Assembly (NCBI GenBank): GCA_030680295.1
Contig: JAUXVU010000020.1
Span: 228,248-292,247, forward strand
DNA length: 64,000 nt
Direction: 5' to 3'
Source: Moraxellaceae bacterium
Lineage (GTDB): Bacteria > Pseudomonadota > Gammaproteobacteria > Pseudomonadales > Moraxellaceae
Each line of letters begins with the position of its first letter. The stretch's first letter is position 1. Positions 7,558 to 16,240 of this stretch are shown piece by piece. Made by a program: the position numbers and the translations under genes. The notes below the pieces were generated by a model, which saw nothing but the letters and a program-made list of their open reading frames with translations, was not told the origin of the DNA and did no database searches.

Positions 7558-8163
7558 CTAAGCGTGTTTACACCATTCGTATTCCATTTGCCTTGCCGTT
7601 TTTTCAGCTAGCGCCAAGCCGAATAACCTTGCCACCAAATGCAAGCTCATATCAATGCCTGCAGAAATCCCGCCCGATGTCACAAACTTACCCTCATCCA
7701 CCCAACGCTGGGAATCAATGACGGTCAAATCAGGATAGTCCCGGCGCAGATCCGCAATATCTTCCCAATGCGTGGTCACTCTTAAGTTTGCAAGCAACCC
7801 CGCTTCCGCCAGCAAAAAAGCACCGGTACAAACTGAAGCCACTAGCTTTGCGTTAGCAGCAGTTTGAGTAATCCAACCAATAACATTGGGCTTTTTGAGC
7901 TCCGCTGTATGCACACCACCGACAACAATCAATACATCTATCTTGGGATGATCAGCGAAACTGTAATGCGGGTTGACGCTATAACCGGCTCTGGCAATAA
8001 CCGGCTGGTTCTGTTCTGACACCAGAAAAACATTAAACAAGTGCTGGGGTTTGGCCAACCGATTGGCCGTGCTAAAAACTTCATAAGGGCCAGAAAAGTC
8101 CAACACCTCTGCGCCTTGGTATATGTAGATGCCTACGTTCAACGGAAAGGTGGTTGCTGGCAT
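7558..8163 (-). CDS. DJ-1/PfpI family protein
   Basis: A 201-residue cytosolic protein of the DJ-1/PfpI (class I glutamine amidotransferase-like) fold. The nucleophile elbow is SVCTGAFLLAEAGLL, with Cys at about residue 113, and the following TTHWEDI supplies the conserved histidine of the isonitrile-hydratase-like branch. Strand motifs IYIYQGAEVLDFSGPYEVF and DVLIVVGG are clear. Relatives include isonitrile hydratase and the N-terminal domain of GlxA-type regulators; the AraC domain is absent here, so an enzyme is more likely than a regulator. It sits two bases from the next gene in the dense minus-strand cluster. Confidence 0.85.
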   Translation of the reverse strand: MPATTFPLNVGIYIYQGAEVLDFSGPYEVFSTANRLAKPQHLFNVFLVSEQNQPVIARAGYSVNPHYSFADHPKIDVLIVVGGVHTAELKKPNVIGWITQTAANAKLVASVCTGAFLLAEAGLLANLRVTTHWEDIADLRRDYPDLTVIDSQRWVDEGKFVTSGGISAGIDMSLHLVARLFGLALAEKTARQMEYEWCKHA

Positions 8164-8165
8164 TT

Positions 8166-8546
8166 CTAGTTTTGGCTCCGACTAACGACATAAAGCACTC
8201 CGGCAATGCAAAGCGCGATCACAGCCACAACATCGGCAATCACAACTTTTTGAATAGCATCGTTGTAACCACCCACAGTCCAGGCGATGACCATGAAAGA
8301 CAGCACACTGATAAAACCGGCAAAAAACGCCAACGGCTGAAGTGACGGTTGAAATGCGGCATACGCCATGAATAGCCCCAATAAACCGAACAACACTGCG
8401 CGATGGCGCATAAGAATCACAAGATTGGGGTCATCAAAAGTGATGCCATAAAGCGCTGTTAATCGCTGAGCACCTAAGACGCCGGACACCGGCAGTAAAT
8501 GAATAATGCCAACCAGAATCAAAAGACCGGCAATGACTTTTTCCAT
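8166..8546 (-). CDS. small membrane protein, unknown function
   Basis: A 126-residue protein with four predicted helices and a short cytoplasmic tail. It has a conserved-looking loop between helices 1 and 2 (LYGITFDDPNLVILMRHRAV), which I have seen in proteins of unknown function. It is placed between a GNAT gene and a DJ-1 gene with gaps of 20 and 2 bases, so it is likely co-transcribed. No function can be assigned. Confidence 0.72.
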   Translation of the reverse strand: MEKVIAGLLILVGIIHLLPVSGVLGAQRLTALYGITFDDPNLVILMRHRAVLFGLLGLFMAYAAFQPSLQPLAFFAGFISVLSFMVIAWTVGGYNDAIQKVVIADVVAVIALCIAGVLYVVSRSQN

Positions 8547-8566
8547 GACGGCTGCCTCCTACTCAG

Positions 8567-9019
8567 TTAACTTAAGGCAAAGTGATAAACATAAAATTGC
8601 TCATCTCGCTTCCAACCTGCGGATTGATAAAGCGCTTGAGCAGTCTGATTGGTTATTGCCGTTGATAGCGAAACACGAACAGCACCTAAGGTTTTTGCAA
8701 ATTCTGTAGCAGCGGACATCAGATTTGAGGCAACGCCTTTCCTGCGAGCTTGCTCATGCACGAAGAGATCGTTAAGCACGAATACACGGGCAAGCGATAC
8801 CGACGAAAAACTTGGATAGAGTTGCGTAAAGCCAACCGGTGTATTGCCCTCATATGCAATAAACAATGCCGACTCGCCATGATTGAAGCGATCGAGCAAA
8901 AACGCTTGCACAGCAGGCGTATCACTTGAGCACCCGTAAAACTGACGATAGTTATCAAAGAGCGGAACCAGCGCCTCCAGATCAGTTAAAACAGCTTGGC
9001 GAACAGTAATGCTACTCAT
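8567..9019 (-). CDS. GNAT family N-acetyltransferase
   Basis: A 150-residue acetyltransferase. The acetyl-CoA-binding motif A is visible as VLNDLFVHEQARRKGVASNL (about residues 82-101), with the Q/RxxGxA-type loop RRKGVA; the C-terminal QALYQSAGWKRDEQFYVY is the usual beta6-beta7 end. The substrate is unknown; similar enzymes acetylate small amines or protein N-termini. The start overlaps the end of the SRPBCC gene by eight bases. Confidence 0.88.
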   Translation of the reverse strand: MSSITVRQAVLTDLEALVPLFDNYRQFYGCSSDTPAVQAFLLDRFNHGESALFIAYEGNTPVGFTQLYPSFSSVSLARVFVLNDLFVHEQARRKGVASNLMSAATEFAKTLGAVRVSLSTAITNQTAQALYQSAGWKRDEQFYVYHFALS

Positions 9020-9419
9020 GATGCTCCAAAAGTTTCTTTAATGTATGCAGGTCTTTGGCAACGGCTTGTGCATCATCAGTAAACTGCTGATCTGACATGC
9101 CCGATTGACGTATAAGCGTGAATACAAATTCGCTGCCATCACCATTAGGCACCACCCGCATGGGGTTGTGAACAACCACTCCCGAACCCAGCACTACATC
9201 ATGATCCATGACACCCAACTGATTCGTCTCTGCAAACTTAATTCCCACCTTGCCAAATGGCGCCTCGGCCACCCATGCATCACCCTGTCGCCGAACTTCA
9301 GATCGAGCCAATCCAGCTGCCCAGCGCGGTAAGTTTTCGGGGTTGGAGGCGAACGCATACACAGCGTCTGGCTTGCGATGAATATAGGTGCTGATGTGTT
9401 TAACGCCGTGGATTGCCAT
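9012..9419 (-). CDS. SRPBCC family protein
   Basis: A 135-residue START/Bet v 1-like (SRPBCC) protein. The N-terminal strand-helix unit is IHRKPDAVYAFASNPENLPRWA, and the long C-terminal helix spans about residues 112-134. These proteins bind hydrophobic ligands or act as small enzymes; the ligand is unknown. It lies three bases downstream of the barstar gene and overlaps the GNAT gene, so all three are probably one message. Confidence 0.82.
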   Translation of the reverse strand: MAIHGVKHISTYIHRKPDAVYAFASNPENLPRWAAGLARSEVRRQGDAWVAEAPFGKVGIKFAETNQLGVMDHDVVLGSGVVVHNPMRVVPNGDGSEFVFTLIRQSGMSDQQFTDDAQAVAKDLHTLKKLLEHHE

Positions 9420-9422
9420 ATG

Positions 9423-9734
9423 TCATGCCCCAGAGTCGCGCTGTATCACGATCTGTAACTCCAAGCCTTGCGATGCAGCATAGGATTTAAGATCGGTCAT
9501 CAGCTGAGCCCAAGCCGCCAAATCAGCCTCATTCACATCACAAGCTTTATTTATCGAGAACCGCCAAGTCGTTGGGCCTGCAAGCTCATCCACGTAGTCC
9601 AGCAACAGGTCATAAGCGGCATCCCAGTTATCACCAAAATAGTCGGGAAAACTGAAGGTCTTTCGAAGACTGCTCAGCACTGTTTGTTTATTCAGCTTGC
9701 CGTTTTCATCCAGCGTTATGGTCTGTGTATTCAT
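9423..9734 (-). CDS. barstar-like RNase inhibitor
   Basis: A 103-residue protein with the barstar pattern: a strand, then KLNKQTVLSSLRKTFSFPDYFGDNWDAAYDLLLD, where FPDYFGxNWDA is diagnostic and carries the RNase-binding helix (cut here at 20 residues per motif: FPDYFGDNWDAAYDLLLD). The ATG at 9734 is chosen because the upstream extension overlaps the RNase gene in another frame. It begins one base after the stop of the barnase-like RNase gene. The product should stay in the cytoplasm and block RNase that has not been exported. Confidence 0.9.
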   Translation of the reverse strand: MNTQTITLDENGKLNKQTVLSSLRKTFSFPDYFGDNWDAAYDLLLDYVDELAGPTTWRFSINKACDVNEADLAAWAQLMTDLKSYAASQGLELQIVIQRDSGA

Positions 9735-9735
9735 C

Positions 9736-10104
9736 TCAATGCCCCTGAATGCGGACAAACGACTGGTAGTGATCTTCGGTGTAATAAAACACTTCGGGTG
9801 GGTCGCCACCGGTCACCACACGGCGCGGCCCACGATGCGATAAACCCGGTGTGTCGACCGTGTATTCGCGGTAATAACCTCTAGGTTTTATCGGCAGCAG
9901 TCGCTCGCGGTTTTCAAAGGTAATGCCATCGCGCTGATACGGAAAAGGCCCATTTTCAGCAATGCGCTGCAGTGTGTTGTGCAGTTCTCGTTCCTGAGCG
10001 GAGAGCTCAGTGATGCTGGAAGTACTGGAGGTGCCAATATTGCCGCTCTGTAGCTGGTACAGGCCAACGACAATAACGACCAGCGCAAGCAGGAGTTTTT
10101 TCAT
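9736..10104 (-). CDS. barnase / RNase Sa-like secreted guanyl-specific ribonuclease
   Basis: A 122-residue protein with an N-terminal hydrophobic segment (residues 3-17) that looks like a signal peptide or anchor. The catalytic domain covers about residues 50-120. RGYYREYTVDTPG contains the probable catalytic glutamate (E80), RGPRRVVTGG the phosphate-binding arginines (R92-R95), and TEDHYQSFVRI the catalytic histidine (H112). Enzymes of this N1/T1 family cleave RNA after guanosine. The adjacent barstar gene supports the call. It is the first gene of a cluster that runs down to 6725, and could be an extracellular nutrient RNase or an antibacterial toxin. Confidence 0.88.
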   Translation of the reverse strand: MKKLLLALVVIVVGLYQLQSGNIGTSSTSSITELSAQERELHNTLQRIAENGPFPYQRDGITFENRERLLPIKPRGYYREYTVDTPGLSHRGPRRVVTGGDPPEVFYYTEDHYQSFVRIQGH

Positions 10105-10172
10105 GGGTGGCTCTACTTCTTTTTCGGCATTATGACCTTTCTACTAACACCTAACCACCACCCAAAACTTAC

Positions 10173-10805
10173 TTATCCTCGCTCACCAGACTGCAGATGA
10201 TTCGCAAAGCCGTGATTCACATCACGATGCTTGGCCTCATCTGCCCTCACCGCAATAATGACCTCTCTTAAGCGGGCATCTGCAGGCAGCTTCCAGTAAT
10301 CAATCGCAATCTGGGGCGCGGCAATATTTTTATATTTGCCGCCATCCACGCCTTCCAAGTATTCGGTGTAGCTATACACCGCTTCTTCCAGATAACCAAC
10401 CACTCGGTGAGCCGTTTTGCTGGACAGCAAATAGAGCAGGAAAAACGCGTTATAAAAAATCCCTTGGGCAATGATGATCAGCAAGCGCTCGAACCAAGTT
10501 GGTTTGGCCACCTCAATAAACGTCAGCAAATGCATACGTTCGTTTTCCGCCTCTTCCAACAAAATATGAATCCAGCCGTCGTCGTCCTTCATTTGCCGCA
10601 GTGAATGAAGGTGCTGCATGGTGCCGCCCACCATGCCGGGCACCGCTGCGACGGTTTCCAACACCACAGATCGGTGGCCATAACGCCCGGCAAAAAACAC
10701 ATCAGCAAAAAAGCGCATAAAACGCACTAAGGCCAGGGCAAAGCGGTCAGAAAAGTCTTGCGGCGAATAATGCGGTGCTTGGGTTTGATCTTGGGTATCG
10801 CTCAT
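10173..10805 (-). CDS. aox: alternative oxidase
   Basis: A 210-residue di-iron ubiquinol oxidase. Iron ligands are visible in the four helices: E50 in [10 protein letters not shown], the [12 protein letters not shown] motif (83-94), the [14 protein letters not shown] helix (about residues 138-151) and [12 protein letters not shown] near the C-terminus. Alternative oxidases bind the inner face of the membrane and reduce oxygen to water without pumping protons. In marine bacteria they are often induced by nitric oxide. The gene is alone on its strand here, with a 190-base divergent region shared with the ferritin-like operon; no clear regulator site was seen. Confidence 0.93.
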   Translation of the reverse strand: MSDTQDQTQAPHYSPQDFSDRFALALVRFMRFFADVFFAGRYGHRSVVLETVAAVPGMVGGTMQHLHSLRQMKDDDGWIHILLEEAENERMHLLTFIEVAKPTWFERLLIIIAQGIFYNAFFLLYLLSSKTAHRVVGYLEEAVYSYTEYLEGVDGGKYKNIAAPQIAIDYWKLPADARLREVIIAVRADEAKHRDVNHGFANHLQSGERG

Positions 10806-10996
10806 CGTACCTCCAGCGCTGTAAGGGTTAGCAACACTAATAACAGCTTAAAGCGGCAATATCACGGATGTTGCAGACGCTTTGGCATCATGCCGATTAT
10901 TCCGCTACGTGCGCTGGCGTACAGAAAACGCTCAACCGTGTAGTGATACTCAATGTCGGTGTCACTCAAATGTGAAGCTCACCCTTGGAGAAAGAC

Positions 10997-11563
10997 ATGG
11001 CAACTAATAAAAAGCCGTACATCAAAAAGCAATTACAAGAACGGCTGCTTGAGGCACTAGAAACAGAGCGTGCTGGCATCAAAATTTATGAGGCCGCACT
11101 GGTATGTGCCATCAACATGAACCTAAGAAGTGAATGGGGCGAATACCTTAAGCAGACACGCAGCCACGAGCACGTACTGCTGACGGTATTTGAGGAAATG
11201 GGGCTGGATCCAGACACCAAAAACCTATGCCGCGACGAAGTAACTCGCATCGGCGACTCGCTGGTTTCGATAATGCTAATGGCAAAAGCAAACGGCACTG
11301 CAGAGACCGCACAGCTAGTGGCTGGAGAGTGCGTGGTGCTGGCAGAAACAAAAAATAATCAAAATTGGGAACTGATTGGACACTTGGCAGAGCACGGTAA
11401 GGGTCAAGAAACCAATGCACTCAAAATCGCATTCAGATTGGTAGAGCAAGCAGAGGAGCGTCACCTCTATCACACCAAGAGTTTTGTACGTGAATTGTGG
11501 GTTGAGTCATTCAGCTTCCCGGCAGTGTTACCACCCTCCGTGGAAATGCTCAGAGCAAGTTAA
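10997..11563 (+). CDS. ferritin-like four-helix protein, unknown function
   Basis: A 188-residue protein, mostly helical. It has ferritin-like metal-ligand spacing: LETERAGIKIYEAAL (about residue 22), TRSHEHVLLTVFEEM (about residue 54), GECVVLAETKNNQNW (about residue 111) and EQAEERHLYHTKSFV (about residue 153). ExxH-type pairs in helices 2 and 4 suggest a di-metal site. The ATG at 10997 follows a good ribosome site (TTGGAG). Stress-related ferritin-like proteins (DUF892 and similar) have this look. It leads a three-gene group with a membrane protein and a 23-residue peptide and is divergent from the alternative oxidase. Confidence 0.72.
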   Translation: MATNKKPYIKKQLQERLLEALETERAGIKIYEAALVCAINMNLRSEWGEYLKQTRSHEHVLLTVFEEMGLDPDTKNLCRDEVTRIGDSLVSIMLMAKANGTAETAQLVAGECVVLAETKNNQNWELIGHLAEHGKGQETNALKIAFRLVEQAEERHLYHTKSFVRELWVESFSFPAVLPPSVEMLRAS

Positions 11564-11596
11564 TCAATTTTTCTAATAACAGCGTTGGAGAACACC

Positions 11597-12499
11597 ATGA
11601 CAGAAATCTACATAGCGCCAAATCCGCCCAGAATAGCAACCACTATCGATGATCCATCTAACCAACATAGCGCCGTTTCATGGGCAGCAATTTTTGCTGG
11701 CGCAGCCGGTGCTGCAGCATTGTCGCTGTTACTGCTGTTTCTCGGCACCGGGTTAGGCCTTACTGCCGTATCACCATGGGCTTCGGAAGGCATTAGTACT
11801 GCTTCGTTTGGTTTTGCAGCAATCGCCTGGCTAAGTTTTACCCAACTTACCGCGTCTGGCATGGGGGGTTATTTAGCTGGTCGGCTGCGCACCAAATGGA
11901 CCACTGTGCACAGCGACGAGGTCTACTTCCGCGATACAGCGCACGGCTTTCTGACTTGGGCAGTTGCATCACTGTTGGTTGCAGCGCTGCTAACGTCTGC
12001 GGTGGGTGCCATCATTAATGGTGGCATTCGTGCCGGCGCGGCTAGTGCGTCTGCAGCGCTAGGGACTAGCACAACCAACACTGTCGAAGCTAGCAGTTCA
12101 CTCGAATACGCAATCGATTCGATGTTCCGCAACAAGTTTTCAACAGCACAAACTCGCGAAACAGCTAGTGAAACTGTCGTGATACCTGCTGCTGAAGTGA
12201 CGCGGATATTCGTCCGAGCTCTAAGCAACGGTACTTTGCCACAAGAAGACAAACGCTATGTTAGTCAGCTCATCGTTCAGCGCAGCGACCTAAGCCAGCA
12301 TCAAGCCGAACAGCGTGTGTTAGAAGGCTTCGATGATTTGCAAGTCACACTAAAACAAGCAACCGATGAGGCGCGTGAAGCGTCAGCTTATGTAGCACTT
12401 TGGATGTTTGTGGCACTACTGATGGGCGCTTTTACAGCAAGTCTGATGGCCGTTTTTGGCGGACGTCAACGTGACGCTGCAAGCACACCCACTCATTAA
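11597..12499 (+). CDS. membrane protein, unknown function
   Basis: A 300-residue protein with an N-terminal soluble stretch, three membrane segments in the first half (about residues 31-54, 67-90 and 116-142), a soluble middle of about 110 residues, and a final helix (about 262-285). The N-terminal part, HSAVSWAAIFAGAAGAAALS, resembles a family of proteobacterial membrane proteins often found near stress genes. The ATG at 11597 is chosen for its GGAG site. It lies 33 bases after the ferritin-like gene and 13 bases before a strongly translated small peptide, so the three are probably one operon. Confidence 0.72.
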   Translation: MTEIYIAPNPPRIATTIDDPSNQHSAVSWAAIFAGAAGAAALSLLLLFLGTGLGLTAVSPWASEGISTASFGFAAIAWLSFTQLTASGMGGYLAGRLRTKWTTVHSDEVYFRDTAHGFLTWAVASLLVAALLTSAVGAIINGGIRAGAASASAALGTSTTNTVEASSSLEYAIDSMFRNKFSTAQTRETASETVVIPAAEVTRIFVRALSNGTLPQEDKRYVSQLIVQRSDLSQHQAEQRVLEGFDDLQVTLKQATDEAREASAYVALWMFVALLMGAFTASLMAVFGGRQRDAASTPTH

Positions 12500-12512
12500 T
12501 AAGGAGGCTGTT

Positions 12513-12584
12513 ATGCGCTCAATCTTACTTTTCTTCCTTGGAATTCCGATTCCACTCATCATCCTTATCGCGTTGTTTATGTAA
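12513..12584 (+). CDS. 23-residue hydrophobic peptide
   Basis: The frame runs from ATG at 12513 to TAA at 12582-12584. The peptide begins MRSILLFFLGIPIPLIILI and ends in ALFM: one membrane helix with a central PIP kink. A near-perfect Shine-Dalgarno (AAGGAGG, 12501-12507) precedes the ATG by five bases, which is the main reason to call such a short frame. It ends the operon with the ferritin-like and membrane genes, and its 3' part overlaps cstA on the opposite strand. I recall similar short peptides annotated near stress membrane proteins, but the function is unknown. Confidence 0.65.
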   Translation: MRSILLFFLGIPIPLIILIALFM

Positions 12585-14018
12585 ACCACGCAGCAGAAAA
12601 GCAAAGCTACCCACCGCCACGGTGACGCCAATTAACTGGCTGTATTCACTGGGCAAGTTAAAGCCTATTTTGTCCGTCAGGATGTAGGCCACACAGATAC
12701 TGGTGCCAATCACCGCGGGAATACTGGTGATCCAATGGAAAGCGCCGCGTTGCACTAAATACTTAGTAGCCAACCACAGCACACTAGTCGACAGCAACAT
12801 GTTAGAAAACGCGAAGTAACGCCAAATCAGTGAGAAATCGAGCAAGGTCATCAGATACGCCACGCTTAAAATCGGCACTGCCAACAGCAAACGGTTTCTC
12901 AAGCTCTGTGGAATTTTAAAGGCGTCCATCATGGTTAAACGCAAGGAACGAAACGCAGTATCACCCGAGGAGATCGGAAAAATGGCGACCGCAATGACCG
13001 TCATTAAACCGCCAAAAACACCTAAATAACTGGTCGCAATATGATTGACTACAAAACCGGGACCACCTTGGTCCAGCATGACTTTTAGCTCGGCATAACC
13101 GCCGGGAAACGCGGCCATGCCGGCTGTGGCCCATACGCATGCGACAATGCCTTCGCAAACCATGGCACCGTAAAAAATGGGCCGGGCATATTTTTCATTG
13201 GTGACACAACGCGCCACAATCGGTGACTGCGTTGAATGAAAACCGCTAATCGCACCACAGGTGATGGTTAAAAACAGCAAGGGCCAGATTGGCAAACCAC
13301 TGGGGTTAGGCTCCAGAAAGTCATGCGTATGTTGACCGCTGACATAATCAAATATTCCACCCAAGGTTGGCAGGTGTGGCGCATCCATCAGCAACACCAC
13401 GGCAATCAGGAGCGTCATCACAATCATCAGGCCGCCGAAGATCGGGTAAAACCGGGCCACAATTTTATCGATGGAAATCATGGTGGCCATTAAGTAGTAA
13501 CCCAGAATGACCAGCACCCAGAATAGGTTGTTGCCAAAAATTGTGCCTTCAAACGCGGATAGATTACTCAACAGCCCCGCCGGGCTCATGATAAATACCA
13601 CGCCAACAAAGAACAGCAGCATCGAGGTGAACACCAACATCACCCCTTTAAACACCACGTTGTAATAACGCTTGGCAATTTCCGGCAGGCTTTTGCCATC
13701 TTCCTTCAGGCTCATCACGCCGGAAAAATAATCATGCACCGCGCCGCCCAGCACATTGCCAATCACAATCCACACCAACGCCACTGGACCATACAAAGCA
13801 CCCAGAATTGGGCCAAAGATAGGGCCTACGCCGGCGACATTAATAAACTGAATTAGAAAGGCTTTAACGGGATGCAGCGGCACATAATCGACGCCATCAT
13901 TTAAGCGCTGCGCCGGTGTCACGGCGGAAGGATCAATGCCGGCCTGCTTTTCAACAAAGGGGCTGTAGAGTTTATAACCCAGTAACAACGCCCCAATACA
14001 CAGCAAAAAAATCAGCAT
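12525..14018 (-). CDS. cstA: carbon starvation protein A family peptide transporter
   Basis: A 497-residue polytopic membrane protein of the CstA family, in the shorter size class (the E. coli proteins have about 700 residues). It has conserved N-terminal HPVKAFLIQFINVAGVGPIFGP and GNVLGGAVHDYFSGVMS and about 13 membrane segments. CstA proteins import peptides or pyruvate during carbon limitation. The ATG at 14018 is preferred over an upstream TTG. The last 60 bases overlap the small peptide gene on the opposite strand. Confidence 0.9.
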   Translation of the reverse strand: MLIFLLCIGALLLGYKLYSPFVEKQAGIDPSAVTPAQRLNDGVDYVPLHPVKAFLIQFINVAGVGPIFGPILGALYGPVALVWIVIGNVLGGAVHDYFSGVMSLKEDGKSLPEIAKRYYNVVFKGVMLVFTSMLLFFVGVVFIMSPAGLLSNLSAFEGTIFGNNLFWVLVILGYYLMATMISIDKIVARFYPIFGGLMIVMTLLIAVVLLMDAPHLPTLGGIFDYVSGQHTHDFLEPNPSGLPIWPLLFLTITCGAISGFHSTQSPIVARCVTNEKYARPIFYGAMVCEGIVACVWATAGMAAFPGGYAELKVMLDQGGPGFVVNHIATSYLGVFGGLMTVIAVAIFPISSGDTAFRSLRLTMMDAFKIPQSLRNRLLLAVPILSVAYLMTLLDFSLIWRYFAFSNMLLSTSVLWLATKYLVQRGAFHWITSIPAVIGTSICVAYILTDKIGFNLPSEYSQLIGVTVAVGSFAFLLRGLHKQRDKDDEWNRNSKEEK

Positions 14019-14038
14019 TCGCAAACGTCCTTAGGCTT

Positions 14039-14638
14039 TTATCGCGCCATACCAATGTAGTTTTTATTTTTCTGAATTCTGTCTATCCACGCCAATACGA
14101 AGGGATACCGGCTAAGGTCAAAACCACCCTCATCAGCCACATGGGTGTACCCATACAAACTAATATCTGCTGTTGTTAGTGCATCACCAACTAAATAGGG
14201 TGACGTCGAAAGCTGCTTCTCCATAACGGCCAGCGCCTTATGTCCACCGAGCTGCTTAGCTTCATACTCGGCCCTGCGACTCTCAGGCAAACCTAAGTAC
14301 TTCGCGATAAAGCGCGCAACGGCGATATAGGGCTCATGGCTGTATTGCTCGAAAAACTGCCACTGCTGAACCTTCGCAAGCTTAAAACCGTCCAAAGGAA
14401 TCAACTCACTGCCCGTCGCCAAATAATTAAGAATCGCATTGGATTCTGATAGGCAGCGCCCGTCTTCTAGCTCCAGCAGTGGAATCTTTCCATTTGGATT
14501 CTTCCGCAAAAATTCTGCCGTCGATGTATCACCCGCCATGATGTCGACATGAACCCACTCATGCTCGATATTAAGCAATGAACACAGCAGCTTAATTTTG
14601 TAGCAGTTGCCAGACTGAATATCGCCGTAGATTCTCAT
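14039..14638 (-). CDS. glutathione S-transferase
   Basis: A 199-residue cytosolic GST. The thioredoxin-like N-terminal domain (MRIYGDIQSGNCYKIKLLC) has the SGNCYK site where the Ser/Cys activates glutathione. NPNGKIPLLELEDGRCLSES is the cis-proline and Glu-Ser glutathione-binding element. The helical C-terminal domain has TTADISLYGYTHVADEGG with the N-capping motif. It conjugates or reduces xenobiotics with glutathione; the substrate is unknown. It starts about 50 bases downstream of a DUF2798 gene. Confidence 0.92.
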   Translation of the reverse strand: MRIYGDIQSGNCYKIKLLCSLLNIEHEWVHVDIMAGDTSTAEFLRKNPNGKIPLLELEDGRCLSESNAILNYLATGSELIPLDGFKLAKVQQWQFFEQYSHEPYIAVARFIAKYLGLPESRRAEYEAKQLGGHKALAVMEKQLSTSPYLVGDALTTADISLYGYTHVADEGGFDLSRYPFVLAWIDRIQKNKNYIGMAR

Positions 14639-14691
14639 AGATGCACCTGTATAAGCACTTAGCCATTAGGCTAATAAGCTGGCATGACGAG

Positions 14692-14931
14692 TTAGGTGTT
14701 ATTGGATTCTTCTTTTAGCACCAAGTTCACCAGCTTTTGAGCAACTGGCGCCACTAGGGTGATTGTTGGAAATGCCACAATGAATGCAAATAGCCACGCC
14801 TTGAGCCAGATATAAAGAATATTGCTAACAAGGCCCACATTAAAAACGCTGATAACAAAAGACATGATGCAAGACATCATCAAGGCCATAAAAAATGCGA
14901 ACACAATTTTCTGATGTTTGCGATCAATCAT
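14692..14931 (-). CDS. DUF2798 family membrane protein
   Basis: A 79-residue protein with two membrane helices (about residues 8-28 and 43-66). KIVFAFFMALMMSCIMSFV and the APVAQKLVNLVL end match the DUF2798 family of unknown function. The stop codon is inside a CCTAAC sequence, reminiscent of cassette genes, but a full attC site is not convincing here. Confidence 0.82.
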   Translation of the reverse strand: MIDRKHQKIVFAFFMALMMSCIMSFVISVFNVGLVSNILYIWLKAWLFAFIVAFPTITLVAPVAQKLVNLVLKEESNNT

Positions 14932-14979
14932 TGCCGTACCTTTTGTTATTGATAAGGAGATGCGCCAGACTCACACTTT

Positions 14980-15456
14980 TTATAGTTTATGAGAAGCCCC
15001 CAACAACTCCCTCACTGCCTTCAAACTATTGTCCTGCTTAGACAGCTCACTTTTAGCAAACGCCTCAATCGCTTTTTCATGAGCATACACATAGGCAAAA
15101 AACTGCTGATCGGCTTCGTTAGCATGCTGCTTCAAACGCAAAAACTTTTCTTGAAATGGCACGGTGCCATCTTTTAAAAGCTTCATGGCCAAGCGCCAAG
15201 GCATTAGACCAAGAGCAGCACCTTCCGCACGACCTTTTAATGCCCAGCCTTTGGGCTCCACCACGGCCTGTCCAGACTCCTGCATATAGGCCAAATAACG
15301 ATTTAGTGTGTGCTCTTCCAGCGCCTTTAACGCCAGCCACTTTTGTTTTCGCTCTTTATTTCGGGTCAGCTGTGCCGCGGTATCAAATAGAGCAATCCCA
15401 TACACTTCAGACTCGTGTATGCGTTGTAAGTCATTTTTGAATTGCGGATACGTCAT
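14980..15456 (-). CDS. helical protein with ferritin-like look, unknown function
   Basis: A 158-residue, strongly helical protein. Possible metal-binding patterns are ESEVYGIALFDTAAQLTRN (about residue 15), ALKALEEHTLNRYLAYMQE (about 42) and YVYAHEKAIEAFAKSEL (about 122). The family is not recognised, and the ferritin-like reading rests on helix pattern and ExxH spacing alone. It is the second gene of a possible pair with the acyltransferase upstream (27-base gap). Confidence 0.68.
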   Translation of the reverse strand: MTYPQFKNDLQRIHESEVYGIALFDTAAQLTRNKERKQKWLALKALEEHTLNRYLAYMQESGQAVVEPKGWALKGRAEGAALGLMPWRLAMKLLKDGTVPFQEKFLRLKQHANEADQQFFAYVYAHEKAIEAFAKSELSKQDNSLKAVRELLGASHKL

Positions 15457-15483
15457 AAGTGGTCACCCAACCTTGGTTGCATT

Positions 15484-16179
15484 TTATTTAGAAGCCGTGA
15501 GCATTGCCTGCAAACGACGCTCAAGCATGGCATGAAATGAATTTATTTCTTCTACATTATCATCAGTGCAATTTTCAGGCGGGGCAATTGGCTCACTCAG
15601 GTAATGAACCAGTTTGACCGGTTTAGGCACAATCGTTCCGTAGGCGCCAAAAGCCACTGGTGCCGCCAAGCGATAGCGCTTATACACCCAGTCCGTCATC
15701 GGGTTCGGTACCACGTGATAAAGATCATCAGCCGCTGGGCAAGCAGAAAGAATGACCGGCGAACCAGTACGTACTGCCAATTTTGCAAACCCTTTTCGAT
15801 CACTAATGTTCAGCTGATACTTTTGGCTGCTGGATCGCAATGCCTCTCGCATGCCACCGGGCGCTACTAACACCAGCTCCCCATTGCGCAACAGTTTTTC
15901 CGCATTTTTCTGTGAGCCTTCAACAAAACCATAAGCCGCCGCCAAGTCGCGAAACACTGGAATTTTGAACATATAACGATCACCCAGCAGGTGAACATTA
16001 CGGCCTAGCTTGCTTCTAACAGCAGCAGCAAGCAGACCACTGTCATAGGTGGCGAGTGAATGATTGACCACAATCAACGCGGGCCCACTGGCCGGAATGT
16101 TCGCCAAGCCCTCGACACTGTGGTCATGATAACTGGCCACACGCGCCATAAATTTATCTGCAACATTGATAATGTTCAT
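15484..16179 (-). CDS. PlsC-like lysophospholipid acyltransferase family protein
   Basis: A 231-residue protein with the acyltransferase catalytic motif NHSLATYD (the NHx4D form, about residues 38-45), the substrate loop AYGFVEGSQKNAEKLL and the PGGMRE block. These enzymes move acyl chains onto lysophospholipids or related lipids at the inner face of the membrane. There is no clear membrane helix. The ATG at 16179 is used in place of the TTG one codon upstream. The ferritin-like gene follows. Confidence 0.85.
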   Translation of the reverse strand: MNIINVADKFMARVASYHDHSVEGLANIPASGPALIVVNHSLATYDSGLLAAAVRSKLGRNVHLLGDRYMFKIPVFRDLAAAYGFVEGSQKNAEKLLRNGELVLVAPGGMREALRSSSQKYQLNISDRKGFAKLAVRTGSPVILSACPAADDLYHVVPNPMTDWVYKRYRLAAPVAFGAYGTIVPKPVKLVHYLSEPIAPPENCTDDNVEEINSFHAMLERRLQAMLTASK

Positions 16180-16240
16180 CAAGACTCTCTCTGTGATACG
16201 CGCAGGTTAACCGTCAGTTACCTGCGCACGCACTCACAAC

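Noticed and set aside
14640..14700. attC-like sequence after the DUF2798 gene (stop inside CCTAAC)
   Set aside because: The matching GTTRRRY box and pairing inner boxes are not convincing; probably chance.
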